Shown piece by piece: positions 1 to 7,613 of a DNA stretch of 64,000 nucleotides. Positions within the stretch are counted from its first letter, which is position 1; the number at the start of each line of letters is the position of its first letter. Below the pieces are notes generated by a model that was not told the DNA's origin, searched no databases, and saw only the letters and a list, made by a program, of their open reading frames with translations. This DNA comes from Gordonibacter sp. 28C (lineage in GTDB: Bacteria; Actinomycetota; Coriobacteriia; Coriobacteriales; Eggerthellaceae): the NCBI RefSeq assembly GCF_003339845.1, contig NZ_PPTR01000001.1, positions 62,001 to 126,000 on the forward strand, written 5' to 3'. A program made the position numbers and the translations under genes.

Positions 1-1
1 G

Positions 2-421
2 CCGCTCGCCCAGAAGTACGAGGTGGCGTTCCGCACGCGCGTGGCGTCCGACGTGCCGCTGGTGAACGGCGATTTCGAGAAGACGCAGCGCATGCTGGAG
101 AACCTTGCCAGCAACGCCATCAAGTTCACGCCCGACGGCGGCACCGTGGAGCTGCGCGTGGACGTGGGAGGGGACGGCGACGTTCGCTTGCGTATGATCG
201 ACAACGGCATCGGCATCGCGCCCGAGGACCACGAGCGCATATTCGAACGGTTCTTCCAGGTGGACAGCACGTCCACGCGCAAGTACAACGGCAGCGGCCT
301 GGGACTGGCGCTCGTGCGCGAGTACGCGGTCGTGCAGGGTTTCTCGGTGTCGGTGGAAAGCGAGCTGGGACAGGGAAGCACGTTCACGATCATCATACCG
401 TCCGACGCGATAGTCGGCTAA
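2..421 (+). CDS. Sensor histidine kinase, C-terminal part (5' end outside window)
   Basis: Only the last ~140 residues are present; the frame is open to the window edge, so the start lies upstream. What is visible is a complete HATPase_c ATP-binding domain: N box (ENLASNAIKF), G1 box (DNGIGI), F box (ERFFQVD) and G2 box (GSGLGLALV). It would phosphorylate a response regulator, almost certainly the one encoded 48 bases downstream on the same strand. The sensor and dimerisation domains are not visible, so the signal cannot be named. It ends 1.1 kb before Mo-enzyme operon 1, but a link to that operon is only positional. Confidence 0.9.
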   Translation, partial: PLAQKYEVAFRTRVASDVPLVNGDFEKTQRMLENLASNAIKFTPDGGTVELRVDVGGDGDVRLRMIDNGIGIAPEDHERIFERFFQVDSTSTRKYNGSGLGLALVREYAVVQGFSVSVESELGQGSTFTIIIPSDAIVG

Positions 422-469
422 AGGGAGGAGCGCACGCGGCGGCGCATGCGCCCGAAGGGGGAATGCGAC

Positions 470-1177
470 ATGTACAAGGTCATGCTCATAGACGACGAGG
501 ACAATCTGCACGAGGCCATCGAAAAGCTGCTCGTGCAGAACGGCTACGAATTCTGCGGTGCGAAGGACGGGGAGAGCGGTTTGGCGATTCTGGCCGACGA
601 GAAGCCCGACCTGCTGCTGCTCGACGTCATGCTGCCCGGCATCAACGGGTTCGACCTGTGCCACCGTATTCGCGAGGAAGGACGGCGCATTCCCATCATC
701 TTCCTTTCGGCGAAATGCGACATCGTGGACAAGAGCATCGGCTTCAAGGCGGGCGGCGACGACTACGTCACCAAGCCCTTCAACGCCACCGAGCTGTTGC
801 TTCGCATCGAGGCGAACATCCGCCGGCATAAGGACACCATCGAGTTCGCGCGCTGCTGCAACCGCGAGGGCGTGGCGCGCATCGGCGAATTGGAAGTGCA
901 TTTCGACGAGTATCAAGTGCTGGTGGGCGGCGAACCCGTGACGCTCACCACGAAGGAGTTCGAGATCGTGGCGTTTCTGGCGTCGAACCCCGGCAAGGTG
1001 TTCACGCGCAACCAGATTCAGGAGTACATCTGGGGCAAGGGCGAGGCGGACGTGAAGACGAACAGCATCACCGTGTTCGTGCGCAAGATCCGCGAGAAGA
1101 TAGAGGAGAACCCCTCCGAGCCGAAATACCTGCTTACCGTGCAGCGGGTTGGTTACAAGATGACCGATGCTCTGTGA
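470..1177 (+). CDS. OmpR/PhoB-family response regulator
   Basis: A 235-residue two-domain regulator. The N-terminal receiver has the acidic pocket (IDDED, residues 7-11), the phospho-acceptor Asp52 in LLLLDVMLPG, and the conserved Lys in the TKPF motif. The C-terminal half is a winged-helix Trans_reg_C domain (LTTKEFEIVAFLAS to VQRVGYKM). I chose ATG 470 because a GAAGGGGGAA ribosome site lies 7 bases upstream; an in-frame ATG at 446 would add eight residues with no clear site. Partner of the kinase that ends at 421. Length and architecture are normal for the family. Targets are unknown; the dyad at 1305-1329 in front of the next operon is a possible one. Confidence 0.93.
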   Translation: MYKVMLIDDEDNLHEAIEKLLVQNGYEFCGAKDGESGLAILADEKPDLLLLDVMLPGINGFDLCHRIREEGRRIPIIFLSAKCDIVDKSIGFKAGGDDYVTKPFNATELLLRIEANIRRHKDTIEFARCCNREGVARIGELEVHFDEYQVLVGGEPVTLTTKEFEIVAFLASNPGKVFTRNQIQEYIWGKGEADVKTNSITVFVRKIREKIEENPSEPKYLLTVQRVGYKMTDAL

Positions 1178-1304
1178 GGCTTTCCATGTGGGTGGATGCC
1201 TTTAGTTGCACGGGTGCCGACCTCTCGCGGCGACTACCTTTCGGAAAAGCGCATAAACGCCCTCGCATCGGTGCGCAAAATGCTGTGCTAACCGATCATT
1301 AATA

Positions 1305-1329
1305 TTGGGTTAACAACTACTTAATCCAA
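1305..1329. promoter_or_regulatory. AT-rich dyad, possible operator upstream of Mo-enzyme operon 1
   Basis: TTGGGTTAA, seven bases, then TTAATCCAA: a 9-base inverted repeat with one mismatch, inside a notably AT-rich patch (1280-1370) of an otherwise GC-rich sequence. It lies 218 bases before the start of the Mo-enzyme gene, in the 369-base gap between 1178 and 1546 that holds no gene. Binding by the upstream OmpR-type regulator or the LuxR HTH protein at the operon's end is conjecture. Confidence 0.35.
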
Positions 1330-1546
1330 ATCTTATTGCCGGTTTATCGTAATTAGCCCTAAAGCTTTATAGAGTGAGATGCAACGAAAAGCTGGGGGAA
1401 CGAATGGCTTTTCGAACCTTGCCGTGCGGGGGCGGTACACCTTCCCTCCCCGCTCCTCCGCAGGCAAGGCCATTCGAGCTGTCGGACGGGGCGCGCAGCA
1501 GGCAACTCGTCCGGCAACATCGGCAAAAGGGAGAGAGGAGCATCGC

Positions 1547-4027
1547 ATGACCGAGACAGCAACATCGCGCGGGTTCTCACGCAGAAGCTTTATCAAGGGG
1601 GCCGCGGCCTTGACCGCCGCCGGCGCACTGGTGGGTTGCAGTCCAAAAACGGATGACAAGGACAAAGCGGATCCGGCAGCCGTTGAATCGTCTGATCAAA
1701 TTTTCTCCGGAACGTGCCGCGGCAACTGCGGCGGGGGATGCTTCCTAAACGTGCATGTGCGCGACGGGCAAGTGGTGCGCACGTCGGCGCGCGATATGCC
1801 CGATCCTCAATACAACCGTATTTGCACGAAGGGGCTCACCCATGTCGGGCGCATGTACGGCGCCAACCGCGTTATGTACCCCATGAAACGCGTAGGCGAG
1901 CGCGGGTCCGGTGACTTCGAGCGCATCAGCTGGGACGAAGCCCTCGACACCATTGCCGAAAAATGGAAGGGATACACCGAGCAATACGGACCCACCTCCA
2001 TCATGTTCTTCCTGGGCTCTGGCAACTACGCGGCTCTCAGCGGATCTTGCAACAGCGTGGGTGCGTACCAGCGCTTCGTAAACGTCATGGGCTGCTCGTA
2101 CTGCAGTCTCGACGTCGACGCAGCCGTGGGCTTCGGCAGCTCGCGCGCCACGGGAGGCATCGACCTGGCCAACGAGCTCACGGATCGCAAAAATGCCAAA
2201 ACCCAGATTATCTGGGGCAATAACCCCACCATTTCCCTCATGCACACCATGCACTTCTTCTTGGAGGCCAAGGAGAACGGAACGCGGTTCGTCGTCATCG
2301 ATCCCGTCTACAACGCTACCGTCTCGAAGGCCGATTGGTGGGTTCCCATCAAAGCGGGCACCGACGGCGCTTTGGCCCTGGGCGTGCTGAACGTGCTGCT
2401 GGAAAACGGATGGATAGACCAAGGCACGTTGCGCGGCAAAACGAACTGCGGTCTTCTCATCAAGGAGGACGGCGCGTTTCTGCGCATGAGCGATTTGGGA
2501 GTGGAGCCCACCAAGGGCGACCCCAACCCGCTGACCGGAGAGCCTACCGTCGTCGATCCGCCGGCAGTGTGGGACGAGGCGGCTGGCAAAGCGGTCGCTT
2601 TCAGCGAGACGACCACGCCTGCCCTTGAGGGGGTCCCCGACGTCAACGGCGTCAAGGTGCAGACGGTGTACGAAAACGCCATGGGTTACATTTCCGAGTA
2701 CCCGCCGGCAACGGCGGCCTCGGTCTGCGGCCTCACGGAAGATCATGTGCGAGAGCTTGCCCGTATATATCATGAGGATGGTCCTGTTACCACTGAGATC
2801 ATGATGGGCATGAACCATTACCGCAACGGCCACTACAGCGCATGGCCCGTGTACCTGGTTTCCCTGCTTACGGGCAATGCGGGCAAGCCGGGAGCGGCTA
2901 TCGGCCAATCAGAAGAATATCTTCCGCAGATGCTCTATTCGAATAGCAAAGAGGCATGCAGCCCCACCGACGCCTCGGGCAAACCGTGTCCTGGGCAAGC
3001 CAATCTCATTCATACCGTGCAGATCCAAGATGTTCTCGACACAGGCAAGTTCTTGGGCGAGGACCTCGCCATCAAGAGCGCCTACATCCACTGTTCGAAT
3101 CCGGTGGTCACCATGTGCGATCACGATTACACCACCGGCTGGTTCGACAAGCTCGAATTCGTGGTCGTAGCCGACATGTGCATGACGGAAACGTGCAAGC
3201 ATGCCGATATCGTCCTGCCTTCTGCACACTGGTTCGAGCAGGTGGATCTGGGATTCTTGTTTTCCACCCACCCCTATCTGCTTTGGCAGGATAAATGCGT
3301 CGAACCTCTCGGCGAAGCCAAGCCCGATTTTCAGATATTCAAATTGCTGTGCGAGAAGATGGGCAAAGGCGAATTCTGGGACATTTCCGAAGAGGAGTAC
3401 CTCGAAACGCTGCTCGATTCCGAATACTGGAAGAGCGTAGGCTGCACGGTGGAGAAACTCAAGAACGACAAGGCGGCCCGCATTTACCCTGAAGGCGACA
3501 AGATTGCCTCCGCCGAGGTGTTCGGAACCGAAACCGGTCGCATCAACCTGTATCAGGATACGGTGAAGCGCGCTTACGTGTCCGCCAAGGAAGTCGACGA
3601 ATCCATCGAGCGCGGTTTGCATTGGGAAACGCCTACGTTTGCGGGCGAGGATCGCGAATACCGCGCCACCTATCCGTATCATCTGCTTTCGGAGCATATG
3701 CGCACCCATACCCACACGCAATGGTGGGACTGCGAATACGTGAAGGAGTACGAGCCTGAGCCTATCGTGCGCATCAACCCCGATGACGCGGCCGAGATGG
3801 GCATTGCCGAAGGCGACATCGTGAGGCTTTCCAACGATCAAGGTTTCGTTGTCATGAAGGTCGCCATCAACGCGGGTCTTCCGCGCAAGATGATCAGCTC
3901 TGCCCGAAGCTGGCAGATAGACGATTTCATCGACGGACACTACGCAAGCCTTCCTTCAAGGGAATACAACCAGGTGTGTGCGAACCAGGCGTTCAACGAC
4001 GTGGCCGTCGCGATAGAGAAGATGTAG
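1547..4027 (+). CDS. Molybdopterin oxidoreductase catalytic subunit, Tat-exported lipoprotein
   Basis: An 826-residue Mo-bisPGD enzyme of the DMSO reductase superfamily. The N terminus has a twin-arginine signal (SRRSFIKG, residues 11-18) followed by a lipobox (LVGC, Cys31), so the enzyme should be exported folded and lipid-anchored outside the membrane. The Fe4S4 ligands are Cys57, Cys61, Cys65 and Cys93. The superfamily core follows (WDEALDTIAEKW; IIWGNNPTI; WWVPIKAGTDGALALG; ADIVLPSAHWFEQVD), with a C-terminal molybdopterin dinucleotide-binding domain. ATG 1547 is chosen for its GAGAGGAG site. A four-cluster ferredoxin and a TorD chaperone follow, as in DmsAB-type reductases, but there is no DmsC/NrfD anchor. 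The substrate cannot be read from sequence. Confidence 0.9.
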   Translation: MTETATSRGFSRRSFIKGAAALTAAGALVGCSPKTDDKDKADPAAVESSDQIFSGTCRGNCGGGCFLNVHVRDGQVVRTSARDMPDPQYNRICTKGLTHVGRMYGANRVMYPMKRVGERGSGDFERISWDEALDTIAEKWKGYTEQYGPTSIMFFLGSGNYAALSGSCNSVGAYQRFVNVMGCSYCSLDVDAAVGFGSSRATGGIDLANELTDRKNAKTQIIWGNNPTISLMHTMHFFLEAKENGTRFVVIDPVYNATVSKADWWVPIKAGTDGALALGVLNVLLENGWIDQGTLRGKTNCGLLIKEDGAFLRMSDLGVEPTKGDPNPLTGEPTVVDPPAVWDEAAGKAVAFSETTTPALEGVPDVNGVKVQTVYENAMGYISEYPPATAASVCGLTEDHVRELARIYHEDGPVTTEIMMGMNHYRNGHYSAWPVYLVSLLTGNAGKPGAAIGQSEEYLPQMLYSNSKEACSPTDASGKPCPGQANLIHTVQIQDVLDTGKFLGEDLAIKSAYIHCSNPVVTMCDHDYTTGWFDKLEFVVVADMCMTETCKHADIVLPSAHWFEQVDLGFLFSTHPYLLWQDKCVEPLGEAKPDFQIFKLLCEKMGKGEFWDISEEEYLETLLDSEYWKSVGCTVEKLKNDKAARIYPEGDKIASAEVFGTETGRINLYQDTVKRAYVSAKEVDESIERGLHWETPTFAGEDREYRATYPYHLLSEHMRTHTHTQWWDCEYVKEYEPEPIVRINPDDAAEMGIAEGDIVRLSNDQGFVVMKVAINAGLPRKMISSARSWQIDDFIDGHYASLPSREYNQVCANQAFNDVAVAIEKM

Positions 4028-4042
4028 GGAGCGTGGTTGATC

Positions 4043-4663
4043 ATGACGCGTTACGGAATGGCTATCGACATGACCCGCTGCTACGGCTGCCAAACATGCG
4101 CCGCAGCATGCAAAGTGGCCAACAATCTGCCGAAAGACCTGGTGTACAATCGCGTGCTCACCGTTGGAGGAACAAGCAACGATTGCGCTGCGGGATCCTA
4201 CCCCGATTGCACGCTGGATTTCCTGCCAATGCAGTGCCAGCACTGCGATAAGCCGGCGTGCCTCGCTGTATGTCCTACGGGCGCAACACAGCAACGCGAC
4301 GACGGCATCGTCTGGGTCGACAACGAGCTGTGCATCGGTTGCGAGTCTTGCATCAAAGCTTGTCCCTACGAGGGCGTTCGCACCTTGATCAGCAGTGAGC
4401 CCGAATACTACCTCGACGTTGTCGTGGGTGAGTTCGATGCTCCCACGCATAAGGTGGGCACGGTGGAGAAATGCACGTTCTGCCATAACCTCATCGATCG
4501 GGGAGAGGTTCCCGCTTGCATGCAGCTATGCCCCGCTCGCGCTCGCTATTGGGGCGATCTCGACGACCCCGAGTCCGACGTTTCGAAGTACCTTGCGAGC
4601 CGCGAGGCCACGCTTCTGCAAGAAGAGGATGGAACGAGCCCGAAGGTCAGCTACATTCGTTAA
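4043..4663 (+). CDS. DmsB-type four-cluster ferredoxin subunit
   Basis: A 206-residue electron-transfer subunit that should carry four Fe4S4 clusters between the membrane donor and the Mo-enzyme encoded just upstream. Four cysteine groups are visible: CYGCQTCAAACK near residue 15, CQHCDKPACLAVCPTG, CIGCESCIKACPYEG, and CTFCHNLIDRGEVPACMQLCPAR. It has no signal peptide and should be co-exported with the Tat-bearing partner. ATG 4043 sits 9 bases after AGGGAG; TTG 4037 is a less likely alternative. The gap to the Mo-subunit stop is 15 bases, so the two are co-transcribed. Confidence 0.93.
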   Translation: MTRYGMAIDMTRCYGCQTCAAACKVANNLPKDLVYNRVLTVGGTSNDCAAGSYPDCTLDFLPMQCQHCDKPACLAVCPTGATQQRDDGIVWVDNELCIGCESCIKACPYEGVRTLISSEPEYYLDVVVGEFDAPTHKVGTVEKCTFCHNLIDRGEVPACMQLCPARARYWGDLDDPESDVSKYLASREATLLQEEDGTSPKVSYIR

Positions 4664-4706
4664 GCCGGCTGTTCATCTGCCCATCTGTGCAAAGTGCGGC
4701 AACTGC

Positions 4707-4743
4707 GGTCGAAGGGCCCCTGCGCTCTGCGGGCCCTTCGACC
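4707..4743 (+). terminator. Strong stem-loop between ferredoxin and chaperone genes
   Basis: A perfect 13-bp stem (GGTCGAAGGGCCC with GGGCCCTTCGACC) and an 11-base loop in the gap before the TorD gene. No T-tract follows, so this is more likely a partial attenuator, an RNA-processing or an mRNA-stabilising hairpin than a full terminator. A similar hairpin precedes the other TorD gene in this window (43623-43671). Confidence 0.55.
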
Positions 4744-4806
4744 TGCCTCGCTCAACTGGGATGGCTAGCTGATGATTCGGTAAAGAAGGCAGACGAGGAG
4801 GGTCAC

Positions 4807-5520
4807 GTGAACGAGGACGTTTTGCTTCATGCGATAGGCATGGCGGATTCATGCGAGCTTATGTCGGCGGCCTTTGCTTTTCCCGATGAGGATCTGGCAA
4901 ACGCCTTGTCAAGCGGACTGTTTATGGATGATGCTCTCGCTTGCCTGCTGGATGCCGATGCTGGGGAAACGGCTCTTGGACAAGCTTCGGCGGCCTTGAC
5001 CGATTTCGCTCGCACGGACGCCGCCGAGCTCATCGAAGTTTTGCGCAAAGGGAACACTATTATGTTCCTAACCCCCGGAAACGACGTACCGGTATGGCCG
5101 TACGAGGCCGCGTTTCGCTATACTGCGGAAAACCATCAAGGAGCGCCCTCGTTGTTCCGCTCGGCACGCACGATTGACGTCGAGCGCCACATGCGCGAGG
5201 CGGGCGTGCTTCCTAAAAACGCGCGAAGAGAGCCCAGCGACAGCGTTTGGAACGAATTCTCGTTCCTATCGTTTCTCTACGGAAGTCTTGCTGCCGCTCT
5301 GCAGGAGGGGCGTGATGGCGATGCCGAGGTTTGGCGTGATCGCATCGCTCGTTTCTGGGACGAGCACGCGTCGTGTTGGCTCTCGGCTTTCATGGAGAAA
5401 ACGCGAGAAGAGAGTTCTGCTCAAACCTACGGCAAGGAGTACGCTGCGCTAGCTTCGCTGGGCAAAATCGTCCTCTATATGGTTGAAGCCGATGTCTCCC
5501 AATGGAAGAACCGAGGGTAA
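4807..5520 (+). CDS. TorD/DmsD-family Mo-enzyme chaperone
   Basis: A 237-residue, mostly helical cytoplasmic protein. It resembles TorD-family redox-enzyme maturation proteins, which bind the Tat signal of a Mo-enzyme and hold it until the cofactor is inserted. Features used are the length, the central stretch [17 protein letters not shown], which resembles the family's proline/aromatic signature around a YES/YEAxY-type motif, and the location right after the Mo and ferredoxin genes. The start is GTG 4807 behind GAGGAGG; upstream codons in the same frame would run through the hairpin at 4707-4743. Its client is presumably the Tat-lipoprotein at 1547-4027. Sequence identity in this family is always low, so the assignment leans on context. 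Confidence 0.75.
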   Translation: MNEDVLLHAIGMADSCELMSAAFAFPDEDLANALSSGLFMDDALACLLDADAGETALGQASAALTDFARTDAAELIEVLRKGNTIMFLTPGNDVPVWPYEAAFRYTAENHQGAPSLFRSARTIDVERHMREAGVLPKNARREPSDSVWNEFSFLSFLYGSLAAALQEGRDGDAEVWRDRIARFWDEHASCWLSAFMEKTREESSAQTYGKEYAALASLGKIVLYMVEADVSQWKNRG

Positions 5521-5523
5521 CGC

Positions 5524-6222
5524 ATGGAATTCTTTATCGTTCTGGCGGCAACGGTTCTCGGTTGCTTTGTGCTGCGCACTCCCATAAAGCGATGGCCGAT
5601 GTTGTTTTACGTGTTGGCTGTCGCGCTGGTTGGAGTGTTCGTTCTTGGCGCGTATATCCCGTTGCCGAGGCCCGTGTGGTCGCTCCTGCTTGTGCTTGTG
5701 CAGAAGTGCATGCTTCCTTTGGCCTTGTTCGTGGTGGTCATGTATATCGGCGTGTTCGGGCGCGATTCCAAGGTGGGTTCTTGGCTGCGGCCCATTCGCG
5801 CCGAGCTATCCATCGTTGCTTGGATACTGTCCTTGGGCCACATGACCATGTACCTCGTTTCCTATGCTCCTCGCTTGTTTGCGGGAAGGGTCGACGGCAG
5901 CGTGCTGGCTGCGCTGGTGTTGGCCCTGGTGCTGTTCGCGTTGCTGCTGGTGCTGGGAATCACCTCGTTCAACGTGGTGAAGAAGCATATGAAGACCAGC
6001 ACATGGAAGCGCGTGCAGCTCTTGGCGTATCCGTTCTTCGGGCTGGTGTACGTGCACTTGCTGCTCATGCTGCTGCCATCCGCCTTGCGCGGCGGCGTGC
6101 CCGCGCAGATAAGCGTGGCGGTGTACACGGCGGTGTTCGGGGCCTACGCGGTGCTTCGCGTGGTGCGCGCCGTGCGCGATCGCCGCTCGGGCGCGAAGGT
6201 CGAGGCAGGCGAGCCGGCATGA
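5524..6222 (+). CDS. Ferric-reductase-like heme membrane protein
   Basis: A 232-residue integral membrane protein with about seven hydrophobic segments (near residues 2-18, 25-45, 51-78, 94-115, 128-150, 166-190, 197-218). It resembles the ferric-reductase-like transmembrane family (YedZ/MsrQ type), which binds b heme through paired histidines on helices. Candidate ligands are His106 (SLGHMTMY) and His178 (VYVHLLLM), with His155 in a loop. It starts 3 bases after the TorD stop and overlaps the next gene by four bases. In this operon it is the only candidate for passing quinol electrons to the exported Mo-enzyme, which lacks a DmsC-type anchor. Family assignment is moderate; the electron-transfer role is inferred. 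Confidence 0.65.
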   Translation: MEFFIVLAATVLGCFVLRTPIKRWPMLFYVLAVALVGVFVLGAYIPLPRPVWSLLLVLVQKCMLPLALFVVVMYIGVFGRDSKVGSWLRPIRAELSIVAWILSLGHMTMYLVSYAPRLFAGRVDGSVLAALVLALVLFALLLVLGITSFNVVKKHMKTSTWKRVQLLAYPFFGLVYVHLLLMLLPSALRGGVPAQISVAVYTAVFGAYAVLRVVRAVRDRRSGAKVEAGEPA

Positions 6223-6473
6223 TGCGCGCGACCGATACCGCCGATGCCCGGTGTTGCGCCCTCGCAGGCGCCTGCGGCTTGACGCCGCGCGAGTTCGACG
6301 TGCTCAGGCTCTTGGCGCGCGGGCGCAGCAGGGCTCGCATCGGCTCCGAGCTCGGCATCGCCGAGGACACGGTCAAAACCCACGTCAAGCACATCTACCG
6401 CAAAACGGGAGCCGCCTCCAAACAGCACCTGCTCGACCGTCTTGAGGCGGTGCCCCAAACGCTGTCGGCGTGA
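6219..6473 (+). CDS. Stand-alone LuxR-type HTH protein
   Basis: Only 84 residues. Almost the whole protein is a GerE/LuxR helix-turn-helix domain: [17 protein letters not shown], then [18 protein letters not shown]. It has no receiver, PAS or membrane sensor domain. The start codon overlaps the stop of the membrane protein upstream (ATGA), so translation is likely coupled. In this lineage LuxR regulators usually have a large multi-helix N-terminal membrane domain; here the membrane protein and HTH are separate overlapping genes, so this may be a split sensor/regulator or an adaptor that responds through a partner. It probably regulates operon 1, but nothing in the sequence proves a target. 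Confidence 0.8.
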   Translation: MMRATDTADARCCALAGACGLTPREFDVLRLLARGRSRARIGSELGIAEDTVKTHVKHIYRKTGAASKQHLLDRLEAVPQTLSA

Positions 6474-6524
6474 AACTTTGCGGGCGCTCGACTTCCCAAC
6501 CAGGAAGGACCCCTCCCCCGTCGG

Positions 6525-7391
6525 CTATGGATAGTGTGTCGACCATGCGTTGACGATGTCTTCGGCTACGCGACCGTACATGGTACGCTCTTGCTTGTCG
6601 GAATTTTTCGGACCGAACATAAAGTGGTTCTCAATCGGCACGACGATCCTGGCTGCGAGGTTCTCGCCGGTCTTGCTGTTTCGCAGTATCTGAGTTCGCT
6701 TGTCCCGTGTGTCGACGGTGCGATCTACGAGTTCTCGTCGAACCAGGGTGTTCGCTACGCTGCTGAGCGTCGACTTTTTCAGCAGAAGGCGCGAACACGC
6801 GTCTTTAGGACGCATGCCGTCAGGATATTCCCCCAAAAGCAGCAGCAAGCGAAACCCGTTCAGCGAGCTGTCGAAAGAGCGTGTAATTTCAATGAGTTTT
6901 CGTCTGAATCGCAAACAACTTTCCGCATAGGCGGAGTTCCTGTTGAAGCCCCTTTCGTCGCATTCTGCGCGTCTAAGGGAGATAGCGGTTGCAACCATGC
7001 CCATATCCAAAAAGCTCCGCTTTCCCACGGCGACGGGCTCAAGGATATCATCTATGCGCTCATCGATAGATTGCTCGCACCTGCTAACGAGGTCGAGTCC
7101 GGCGTCGGTGACGTGGCACCGGATTCGTCTGCCGTCGTCTTGCGACCGGTCGAAACGGATCATGCCTTCGCTCGCCATGAAGTTGAGCATGCCCGATGCG
7201 CTGCTGACCTGCATGTTCATGCTGTTCGCAATGTTTCGCTCGCTGCTTCCGTCTTTGCGGGCGATACGTTTGAGCAGGAGGTACTCTCGACCCGAGTTTA
7301 GCCCCTGTTCGGCCGCGGCGTGCTCCACCGCCTGGCAGAACAACAGGACCATGGTGATCTGGTTGGTGATATTCGGGTATTCGGATATCAC
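6525..7391 (-). CDS. Regulator with two MarR-like winged-helix units
   Basis: A 288-residue protein that reads as two consecutive MarR-type winged-helix modules. The first has SGREYLLLKRIARKDGSSERNIANSM, then the wing RSQDDGRRIRCHVTDAG. The second has GFRLLLLLGEYPDGMRPKDACSRLL, then DTRDKRTQIL. Single MarR proteins are about 145 residues and dimerise, so this looks like a covalent pseudo-dimer. I place the start at GTG 7391 behind AAAGAGGG; upstream residues in the frame look non-coding. It is divergent from Mo-enzyme unit 2, with a 222-base shared intergenic region, which suggests substrate-responsive control of that unit. The ligand is unknown. Confidence 0.75.
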   Translation of the reverse strand: MISEYPNITNQITMVLLFCQAVEHAAAEQGLNSGREYLLLKRIARKDGSSERNIANSMNMQVSSASGMLNFMASEGMIRFDRSQDDGRRIRCHVTDAGLDLVSRCEQSIDERIDDILEPVAVGKRSFLDMGMVATAISLRRAECDERGFNRNSAYAESCLRFRRKLIEITRSFDSSLNGFRLLLLLGEYPDGMRPKDACSRLLLKKSTLSSVANTLVRRELVDRTVDTRDKRTQILRNSKTGENLAARIVVPIENHFMFGPKNSDKQERTMYGRVAEDIVNAWSTHYP

Positions 7392-7613
7392 GATGCCCTC
7401 TTTCCGCTGCGGTGGCCCGCTGCGATTTTCGGCCACCCGACTTGGGTGTTTACCCTGACGGCAACGATCATGCCGTGCCGAATGCTTCACAACTCGTACT
7501 AAGGACATTTTACCATGGGGGCTGCAGGGATGGCGCACGTGCAGTCCGGCGCTTTACAAGGGTTTGCTCGATGCTCCATCGACACAGCAGTGCCGAAAGA
7601 GAGGAGAAGGAAC

